Part shown: positions 58,031 through 64,000 of the stretch, in pieces | Numbering within the stretch: the stretch's first letter is position 1 | Layout of the letters: every line of letters starts with the position of its first letter | From: Mucilaginibacter sp. SMC90 | GTDB taxonomy: Bacteria; Bacteroidota; Bacteroidia; Sphingobacteriales; Sphingobacteriaceae | Direction of reading: 5' to 3' | DNA: 64,000 bases | Assembly: GCF_022811725.1 (NCBI RefSeq) | Contig: NZ_CP094527.1 | Coordinates: 6,014,001-6,078,000 of the forward strand | Notes under the pieces: generated by a model | The model's database searches: none | The model's input: the letters and a program-made list of their open reading frames with translations, nothing else | Told to the model about the DNA's origin: nothing | Program-made: the position numbers and the translations under genes

Positions 58031-59119
58031 ATGTTTAAAAAAAACTTAAAACTCAGCACAATCCTTTTTGCTTCTATCTTTTTTGCAAACATTGTAGTCG
58101 CCCAGGTTAAAAGCACATCCCCTACTACATTTACAGATAAAGACATGGTACAGTGGGATTACAGTTCAAAAGTTATTGGCGAGGATTATACCATATATGT
58201 GCATTTCCCTCCGGGTTACGATACCACCAAAACCAAATATCCGGTACTATACATGACCGACGGCGACTGGAACATGACAGTAGCCATGAACTGCTTCAAT
58301 ATGCTCAGGCAGGATTATGAAACCACCGAAGCACTCATTGTAGGCATAGGCTACGGCGAGCGCACTAACCAACGGAGCCGCGACCTGAACCCGGCAACCG
58401 GCGGACCAAAATTCATTTCATTTATTGAGCAGGAGGTAATCCCGTTTATACAAAGTAAATACCGTGTAAGCGATAATAAAGCCTTATACGGCTATTCGTA
58501 CGGAGGCATGTTTACCACTATGGTATTATTTGAGCATCCCAACCTGTTTAACATGATCTTTATAGGTGCACCCGGTAATGGAGGTAACGAACTGATCCCG
58601 TCGGCAAAAAAATATTTCGCCAATAACCATGATCTTAACAGCCGGGTATTTTTGGGAGTTGGCTCTTTTGAGCATACCACAGCCAAAAATATCGAAGATT
58701 TTAAGGTATACATGGAAAGCCAGCACTGCAAAGGTTTGGATATAGCTACGGCAATTACTCCTAACGCCGGGCATGGAGCAGCCTTAGCCCAGGTAATGCA
58801 AAACGCTATTGCTTTTGCATATTGTAAAAAACATAAGGAGATAAGCATACCAGTTAAAGACCTGCAACAGTATACCGGCACTTATATTATACCAGGCGAT
58901 ACTACTAAAAGCCAATTCAAACTGTACGTAACGGATAATAAACTTTATTTTGCAAACAACGGCCAACCGCCAATAGTCTTTGTACCATTTGCCAAAGATT
59001 CATTTTTCATGCTCGAAAACGAAAGGGATGAAGTATTTTTCCATACTGAAGGAGGCAAAATGTATATACTTTACAGCCCTCTACATGAAAAACCAACCCG
59101 GCTGGATAAAGTAAATTAA
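58031..59119 (+). CDS. exported esterase (Fes/enterochelin-esterase-like alpha/beta hydrolase)
   Basis: 362 residues with a signal peptide ending near VVAQ. An alpha/beta-hydrolase fold: YTIYVHFPPGYDTTKTKYPVLYMTDGDW, nucleophile Ser in GYSYGGMF, and His in AGHGAALAQ. Residues about 275-362 form an extra beta-rich domain like DUF3471 (LQQYTGTYIIPGDT; LYFANNGQPP). Esters cleaved are unknown. Confidence 0.9.
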   Translation: MFKKNLKLSTILFASIFFANIVVAQVKSTSPTTFTDKDMVQWDYSSKVIGEDYTIYVHFPPGYDTTKTKYPVLYMTDGDWNMTVAMNCFNMLRQDYETTEALIVGIGYGERTNQRSRDLNPATGGPKFISFIEQEVIPFIQSKYRVSDNKALYGYSYGGMFTTMVLFEHPNLFNMIFIGAPGNGGNELIPSAKKYFANNHDLNSRVFLGVGSFEHTTAKNIEDFKVYMESQHCKGLDIATAITPNAGHGAALAQVMQNAIAFAYCKKHKEISIPVKDLQQYTGTYIIPGDTTKSQFKLYVTDNKLYFANNGQPPIVFVPFAKDSFFMLENERDEVFFHTEGGKMYILYSPLHEKPTRLDKVN

Positions 59120-59131
59120 ACCAATTCACTT

Positions 59132-59743
59132 CTATTTATACTTCCAGTGCCTCGATTTACCTTCTGCCAGCCACTCAGCGGCTGTTTCCATGCGCTTAAA
59201 GCGGGTAGCTTCGGTCTTGGCTTCAGTTATCCACTCTATATATTCCTTTTTCTGCGAATAACTAAACTGGTTCAGGTTAAGCCAGGCTTGCGGATGATCC
59301 TCTAAAAATTTCACAAAGTAATCTGGCACTAACAATTCGTCCCGTTGGGCAGGCGACTTTTTCACGGAGGCTGGCCTTACCTTGTTATCCTCATTTAAGA
59401 TTATGGCCTGGTGTATAAACTCAATAAGCACTTCTTTTGGCGGCAGGTCATCAATACTCGTTAACCGGCCAAAGCTGCCTGCTGCCTGCTCGGCCAGACT
59501 CAATACTTTTTCCGGATCATACAATAACGACGTTTTCCAAAACCCAAATGAGCAATGCTGTTTAAAAGCAGCCATATTACAAACCACACCTTTGTGATCA
59601 AAAAATGGCATGCTCCATTTCATGGTTTCGGTTATCGTGGGCGAGGCCTCATGCACCACATCCCGCAAATAGTTTAAAATTGGCTTTGCAAAATCAGGCG
59701 ATTTTTCAATGTAGGCATCAATCCGGCTATCGTAATGTTCCAT
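59132..59743 (-). CDS. DUF1801/YdeI-like (OmdA) protein
   Basis: 203 residues. N-terminal DUF1801 region (ILNYLRDVVHEASPTITETMKWSMPFF) and a C-terminal YdeI/OmpD-associated part (DYFVKFLEDHPQAWLNLNQFSYSQKKEYIEWITEAKTEATR). No signal peptide. Function unknown; family names refer to bacteriocin protection but do not establish a role here. Confidence 0.87.
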   Translation of the reverse strand: MEHYDSRIDAYIEKSPDFAKPILNYLRDVVHEASPTITETMKWSMPFFDHKGVVCNMAAFKQHCSFGFWKTSLLYDPEKVLSLAEQAAGSFGRLTSIDDLPPKEVLIEFIHQAIILNEDNKVRPASVKKSPAQRDELLVPDYFVKFLEDHPQAWLNLNQFSYSQKKEYIEWITEAKTEATRFKRMETAAEWLAEGKSRHWKYK

Positions 59744-59818
59744 AAAACTAAAGTTAGTAATTTCAACGGAGATCTAAATATGGCAATCTTGGGGGAGCAT
59801 CGCTTTTACAACAGGGGG

Positions 59819-60167
59819 CACCTACGGAGCCGAAAAATTGGTTTGCTTTCTTCTATAAACGCGATACCCCTCCGGGTAATGTCATTAAGTTAAGGGAAAT
59901 TCCACCACAGGGGGACAGGTTTATAGTAATATCATACACCGAAAATAACCGTGTTAGAGGAGCGGAACACTCAGAGTTGTGTACCTCTGGCACACCAAGA
60001 CAAACAAATCTTTAATTTCTACAAACCTTTTGCACCTCTGGTGCAACCTGTCAATCCCTTAACTTAATGACATTACCCAGAGGGATAATTCTTCATAATT
60101 GTTTTACACTCCATAGGAGTGACGTGTTTATAGCAGAATATAAAAGCTGTATTTGGCTCCTTAGGTG
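59819..60167. repeat. nested imperfect palindrome of about 349 bp
   Basis: Four pairs of inverted arms lie one inside the other. Outer: CACCTACGGAGCC (59819-59831) and GGCTCCTTAGGTG (60155-60167), 12 of 13. Second: CTATAAACGCG (59853-59863) and CGTGTTTATAG (60123-60133), 10 of 11. Third: 24 perfect bases, 59874-59897 and 60055-60078. Inner: GACAGGTT (59914-59921) and AACCTGTC (60045-60052). No coding frame inside. It fills the 500-bp gap between the DUF1801 gene and typA. Confidence 0.85.
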
Positions 60168-60192
60168 TCTGTTATTGATAATATTATACAAA

Positions 60193-60223
60193 CAAAAAAG
60201 CCCTCCGGTTAACCGGAGGGCTT
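60193..60223 (-). terminator. intrinsic terminator of typA
   Basis: GCCCTCCGGTTAACCGGAGGGC is a perfect 22-bp palindrome with a six-T run on the minus strand. It lies 22 bp after the typA stop. Confidence 0.95.
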
Positions 60224-60244
60224 CATATACTTATTTATCAAATA

Positions 60245-62056
60245 TTATTGGCTGATAAATTTCTTAGCGTTGATCTTACGTTCGTTTTCGTTAAGAAAGA
60301 TCTTACGTAAGCGGATGCTTTGCGGTGTAACCTCAATATACTCATCGGCCTGGATATACTCCATTGATTCCTCTAAAGAGAATTTGATAGCCGGAGCAAT
60401 ACGTACGTTGGTATCGCTACCTGATGCACGCATGTTGGTTAACTGCTTGCCTTTAGTTAAGTTAATAACCAAATCGTTATCGCGGATGTGCTCGCCTAAA
60501 ACCTGGCCTTCATAGATATCAACTCCCGGATCAACGTGGAACCTGCCACGATCCTGTAATTTATCAATAGCGAAAGCAGTAGTTTTACCTGTATCCATTG
60601 ATACCAATACACCATTTAAACGGCCCGGGATCTGACCTTTCCATGGTTCGTATGCTTTGAAACGGTGTGCCATGATAGCCTCACCACCTGTTGCAGTTAA
60701 TACGTTGTTACGTAAACCGATGATACCGCGTGCAGGGATATCAAACTCAAGGTGTTGCAGATCGCCTTTAGGCTCCATGATCAACAGATCACCTTTACGT
60801 TGGGTTACCAGCTCAATTACTTTACCGGCAACATCGCCCGGTACGTCAACAATAAGGGTTTCAACCGGCTCACATTTAACACCGTTGATTTCTTTAACGA
60901 TAACCTGTGGCTGACCAACCTGCAATTCGTAACCTTCACGACGCATAGTTTCGATCAATACCGACAAGTGAAGGATACCACGGCCATACACTAAGTATGA
61001 ATCAGGCGATTCGGTTTCAACAACCTTAAGCGCCAGGTTTTTTTCCATCTCTTTGTATAAACGGTCGCGCAGGTGACGTGAAGTAACAAATTTACCTTCT
61101 TTACCAAAGAAAGGTGAAGTATTGATGGTGAACAACATATTCATTGTTGGCTCATCAATTTTAATTACTTCCAGTTGTTCAGGATTTTCAAAATCGGCAA
61201 TGGTATCGCCAATATCAAAGCCTTCAATACCTACTACGGCGCAGATATCACCCGAACTAACTTCAGTAGCACGTACTTTACCTAAACCTTCAAAAGTATA
61301 AAGTTCTTTAATTCTTGATTTTTGGATAGTGCCATCGCGTTTTACCAATGATACCGGCTGGTTTTCTTTGATAGTACCACGGGCAACCCTGCCGATAGCG
61401 ATACGGCCTACGAAAGATGAATAATCTAACGAAGTGATCTGCATCTGTAAAGTACCTTCAGCAATAGGTGCAGGAGGAATATTTTCCAGAATAGCATCCA
61501 TCAACGGGAAAATATCCGTTGTTGGTTTTTTATAATCTGTGCTCATCCAGCCTTGTTTTGATGAACCGTAGATAACCGGGAAGTCCAGTTGCTCTTCAGT
61601 TGCTTCAAGGTTGAAGAATAATTCAAAAATTTGTTCGTAAACTTCTTCGGGGCGGCAGTTCTCTTTATCAACTTTGTTTACAACCACAATTGGCTTAAGG
61701 CCTAAAGCCAATGCTTTTTGAGTTACAAAACGTGTTTGAGGCATAGCACCTTCAAAAGCGTCGCAAAGTAACAATACACCGTCGGCCATTTTCAATACAC
61801 GCTCAACCTCGCCACCAAAATCGGCGTGACCAGGGGTATCGATAATGTTGATCTTAACATCTTTATACCTTACAGATACGTTTTTTGAAACGATGGTGAT
61901 ACCACGCTCACGTTCAAGATCGTTATTGTCGAGGATCAACTCTCCGGTTTGCTCATTGTCCCTGAAAATGGCACAGCTGTGCAGAATTTTATCAACCAAA
62001 GTAGTTTTACCGTGGTCAACGTGCGCAATGATTGCGATATTTCTTATTTTTTGCAT
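60245..62056 (-). CDS. typA: translational GTPase TypA/BipA
   Basis: Ribosome-associated GTPase, 603 residues. G motifs: AHVDHGKTTLVDKIL, DTPGHADFGGEVER, NKVDKENCRPEE. C-terminal BipA-specific region: ETMRREGYELQVGQPQVI and RLNGVLVSMDTGKTTAFAI. The ATG at 62056 is chosen; an upstream ATG at 62083 lies inside the -7 box. Confidence 0.97.
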   Translation of the reverse strand: MQKIRNIAIIAHVDHGKTTLVDKILHSCAIFRDNEQTGELILDNNDLERERGITIVSKNVSVRYKDVKINIIDTPGHADFGGEVERVLKMADGVLLLCDAFEGAMPQTRFVTQKALALGLKPIVVVNKVDKENCRPEEVYEQIFELFFNLEATEEQLDFPVIYGSSKQGWMSTDYKKPTTDIFPLMDAILENIPPAPIAEGTLQMQITSLDYSSFVGRIAIGRVARGTIKENQPVSLVKRDGTIQKSRIKELYTFEGLGKVRATEVSSGDICAVVGIEGFDIGDTIADFENPEQLEVIKIDEPTMNMLFTINTSPFFGKEGKFVTSRHLRDRLYKEMEKNLALKVVETESPDSYLVYGRGILHLSVLIETMRREGYELQVGQPQVIVKEINGVKCEPVETLIVDVPGDVAGKVIELVTQRKGDLLIMEPKGDLQHLEFDIPARGIIGLRNNVLTATGGEAIMAHRFKAYEPWKGQIPGRLNGVLVSMDTGKTTAFAIDKLQDRGRFHVDPGVDIYEGQVLGEHIRDNDLVINLTKGKQLTNMRASGSDTNVRIAPAIKFSLEESMEYIQADEYIEVTPQSIRLRKIFLNENERKINAKKFISQ

Positions 62057-62080
62057 GAAAATGCTCCCTAAAATTTGGCG

Positions 62081-62111
62081 CAAAGGTACACTTAATATAT
62101 GAGATTATAAA
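62081..62111 (-). promoter_or_regulatory. typA promoter
   Basis: On the minus strand TTTA (62111-62108), a 19-bp spacer and TACCTTTG (62088-62081) match the Bacteroidota consensus with one mismatch at -33. The leader is about 20 nt. Confidence 0.72.
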
Positions 62112-62174
62112 GCGTTTACAAGTTATAGTTGATAATTAATGTAATCAAAGTATCAAAAGACGAGTTGCTTCACC

Positions 62175-62990
62175 CTATCTCCCAAAAGCCCAAACCAAAA
62201 ACTTACCCATTGCGCGGCCCCAGGTAGCGGTATCATGGGTACCTCCTACTACTTCAACATATTGAATTTCTTCCGGGCGTTTAAAACCTTGGGCTTCCAT
62301 CTCCCTGATCAGGTCGATGGTATCATCAATAGCATCAATAATGCCGTTCTTATTCCGGTCGCTGGTTTCATCTTTGGTACCGGTTTGCAGCCAGGCGCTG
62401 ATAGCCGGTTTAGTTTTAGTTTCCCTTATTACCTGGTGCATCAGCCTGTCGGCCTCTGTATAACCTTTGGCAAGGTCTTTCCCCCGCCACCAAAATGAGC
62501 CAGAAAAAACGCCGGCCTTATTAAACAATGCCGGATTGTTCCAAACAATATCGAAAGCCGATAAACCGCCAAGCGAAAAACCAGCGAATGCAGTTATATC
62601 AAATTCATTAAAACCCGTCAATTGCTCTAATTGAGGCAACAATTCTTCTTTTATAAATTGCGTATAGATATCGGCTTTAGCCCCCCTGCCTTTAAAATCC
62701 GGTTTACCGGTAATACCATATTCATCCAGGCGGTCATCACCGGCATGTATGGCCACAATCAATACCGGTTTAAGGCGATTGGTATTATATAATGTTTCGA
62801 GCGTTGTCTTTAATCCAAGATTTTCAAGTTCCTGGCCGTCGTTAAGCAGCAGCAGGTTCAAAGGCTCGGCAATATCGCTATCTTCCGGTTTCAGGATGGT
62901 TAAAGTTACTTCCCGCCCAAGCAGTGCAGAGGTTATATTTATATCTTGTTCGGTTATCGTCATTTCAGTATCAAGCCAGCCCGGGTACAT
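62175..62990 (-). CDS. cytoplasmic alpha/beta-hydrolase (esterase D/Fes type)
   Basis: 271 residues without a signal peptide. Nucleophile in AFAGFSLGGLSAFD, later GGTHDTATWGRAM provides the His. TMLLLNDGQELENLGL-like start (LLLLNDGQELENLGL) fits the putative esterase family. A DxNxNGxID-like stretch (SDRNKNGIIDAIDD) is seen near residue 208. It is divergent from the next esterase; both precede a probable ATP-grasp gene. Confidence 0.87.
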   Translation of the reverse strand: MYPGWLDTEMTITEQDINITSALLGREVTLTILKPEDSDIAEPLNLLLLNDGQELENLGLKTTLETLYNTNRLKPVLIVAIHAGDDRLDEYGITGKPDFKGRGAKADIYTQFIKEELLPQLEQLTGFNEFDITAFAGFSLGGLSAFDIVWNNPALFNKAGVFSGSFWWRGKDLAKGYTEADRLMHQVIRETKTKPAISAWLQTGTKDETSDRNKNGIIDAIDDTIDLIREMEAQGFKRPEEIQYVEVVGGTHDTATWGRAMGKFLVWAFGR

Positions 62991-63127
62991 CTCTTTCTAA
63001 ATTAAAATTAAGGGCGCAAAAATAAGCTATACTTTTTACTTTTTAGGGCTAAGGATTAATATTATCAGGCTGTTGCCTTTTTCAAACAAACCTCCTAACT
63101 TACAATCATTATAAAAACTACACTACT

Positions 63128-63835
63128 TTGACCGAAAAATTTCACCGCTGGCACTCCCCCAACACCAACACCGACCTCGAAATGCTGGTTTTCGGCGACC
63201 GCGGTTATCCTGTGATCGTTTTTCCTACAACCAAAGGCCGCTATTACCAAAATAAAGATTTCGGCCTCATCCAAAGTGTAAAATGGTTTGTTGACAATGG
63301 CCTGGTGAAGATCTACTGTCCTGATACCATTGATGACCGCAGCTGGTACAATAAAGGTATCCACCCTGCCGACAGGGCCAAAACCTATGCCGGGTATGAC
63401 CGTATGTTGCAGAATGAACTTATTCCCTGGGCTATGCATGAAACGGGGGTTGGCAAAGTAGCCCTTGCCGGTTGTAGTTTCGGCGGATACCATGCAGCCA
63501 ATTTCGCGTTTAAGCACCCCGAAAAAGTAAGGCATTTATTTACTATGGGCGGAGCTTTTGATATTAAAATGTTTACGGATGGTTACTATGACGACAATAT
63601 CTTCTATAACAATCCTGTCGACTTTTTGCCGGGCAGCAACCATCATGACCTTTGGCAAATGAATATTATTCTTGGCACGTCCGAGCATGACATTTGCAAA
63701 GGATATAACATCCAGCTTTCAAACATTTTAAAGCAAAAAAACATTAAACATTGGCTGGATATCCGCCCGTTTGCCAATCATGACTGGCCCATCTGGCGTG
63801 AAATGTTCCCACACTACTTATCAACCATAAAGTAG
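63128..63835 (+). CDS. esterase family alpha/beta-hydrolase
   Basis: 235 residues. The nucleophile Ser is in ALAGCSFGGYHAANF, with His in FANHDWPIWREMFP. TTG at 63128 is the likely start: the first ATG (63182) would delete the conserved N-terminal strand (FHRWHSPNTNTDLEMLVFG). It is not exported. The next gene follows after 116 bp of purine-rich DNA. Confidence 0.85.
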   Translation: MTEKFHRWHSPNTNTDLEMLVFGDRGYPVIVFPTTKGRYYQNKDFGLIQSVKWFVDNGLVKIYCPDTIDDRSWYNKGIHPADRAKTYAGYDRMLQNELIPWAMHETGVGKVALAGCSFGGYHAANFAFKHPEKVRHLFTMGGAFDIKMFTDGYYDDNIFYNNPVDFLPGSNHHDLWQMNIILGTSEHDICKGYNIQLSNILKQKNIKHWLDIRPFANHDWPIWREMFPHYLSTIK

Positions 63836-63951
63836 AGAATCAGGAAATCAAGAGTCAAGAAGCAAGAAAAAAAAAGAGAATTTAAGAAGCAGGAGGCAAG
63901 ATATAACAAACTGAAACCCCAAAGAAAAACAAACATAAAACACCTATTACC

Positions 63952-64000
63952 ATGAAAAAAATTGGCATCTTATTCGGACAGGAAGATTCGTTTCCGCAAG
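63952..64000 (+). CDS. start of a probable ATP-grasp (RimK-like) protein, cut by the window edge
   Basis: Only 16 codons are seen (MKKIGILFGQEDSFPQ). The start is a Rossmann-like beta strand with a GQEDSFP pattern, as at the start of some ATP-grasp ligases. The product is assigned mainly because genes of this kind often follow esterases of the preceding type, so this is an inference. Confidence 0.45.
   Translation, partial: MKKIGILFGQEDSFPQ

Noticed and set aside
59744..60244. Possible small gene in the gap between the DUF1801 gene and typA (frame 60067-60255)
   Set aside because: The frame is inside the nested palindrome and the typA terminator and has no family features.
62057..62083. Longer start of typA at 62083
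   Set aside because: The ATG overlaps the -7 box TACCTTTG; the G1 motif of the family begins a few residues after the ATG at 62056.

Overview
The window looks like chromosomal DNA of a Bacteroidota member, most likely family Sphingobacteriaceae and close to Mucilaginibacter or Pedobacter. Evidence: a SusC/RagA-type TonB-dependent receptor next to a hybrid two-component regulator of the AraC-output type, promoters of the form TTTG-N19/20-TAnnTTTG (clearest before rpsF), few Shine-Dalgarno sequences, a eukaryote-like NADP isocitrate dehydrogenase, and many dispersed palindromes starting GTCATTGCGAG. No rRNA, tRNA, CRISPR array, transposase or prophage gene was seen. The genus assignment is an inference from gene families and style.

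Layout. 1-6.3 kb: left-truncated susC-like gene and its probable regulator, the edge of a polysaccharide utilisation locus. 6.8-9.4 kb: a three-gene MlaE/MlaF/MlaD-type lipid transporter. 9.7-14.2 kb: acyltransferase, a sigma/anti-sigma pair, a DinB-like protein, and an ArsR repressor translationally coupled to an SRPBCC-VOC fusion. 14.6-18.5 kb: guaA, a periplasmic-binding-like lipoprotein and an RsmB-type rRNA methyltransferase, all overlapping. 18.6-22.6 kb: membrane transporters, with the remnant of a second marC gene. 23-26.9 kb: zinc-ribbon protein, ssb, a signalling protein with a histidine-kinase dimerisation domain but no ATPase domain, and an SDR. 27-32.3 kb: aromatic amino acid hydroxylase, flippase-like protein, and the aguB and aguA genes of the agmatine-to-putrescine route. 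32.7-37.7 kb: two LiaF-like membrane proteins and a LytS/LytR-type two-component pair, probably a cell-envelope sensing cassette. 37.9-43.8 kb: L,D-transpeptidase, flavin reductase, and the tyrosine/homogentisate catabolic genes (FAH family, hmgA, hppD). 43.9-48.8 kb: exported metallopeptidase, exported YciI-like protein, AlkD-like protein and a PAS kinase/receiver pair. 48.8-57 kb: manA, icd, dnaX, the rpsF-rpsR-rplI operon and mtgA. 57.3-64 kb: msrA, three esterases, typA, and the first codons of a probable ATP-grasp gene.

How the genes fit together. The hydroxylase (Phe to Tyr), HPPD, homogentisate dioxygenase and FAH-family hydrolase supply most of a phenylalanine/tyrosine degradation route; the transaminase and maleylacetoacetate isomerase are not in the window. 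AguA and AguB together convert agmatine to putrescine. The LiaF-like/LytTR group is organised like Firmicutes LiaFSR but with a different two-component family.

The most notable points are: an A10 tract in dnaX exactly after the clamp-loader collar domain, where a -1 slip gives an immediate UGA and would make a gamma-like short product; at least five families of dispersed or nested palindromes, including one of about 349 bp; a self-operator overlapping the -7 box of the arsR gene; a kinase-like protein lacking its ATPase domain; and the right-edge esterase/ATP-grasp group. None is an unambiguous new system, and all functional claims rest on motif reading without database searches.
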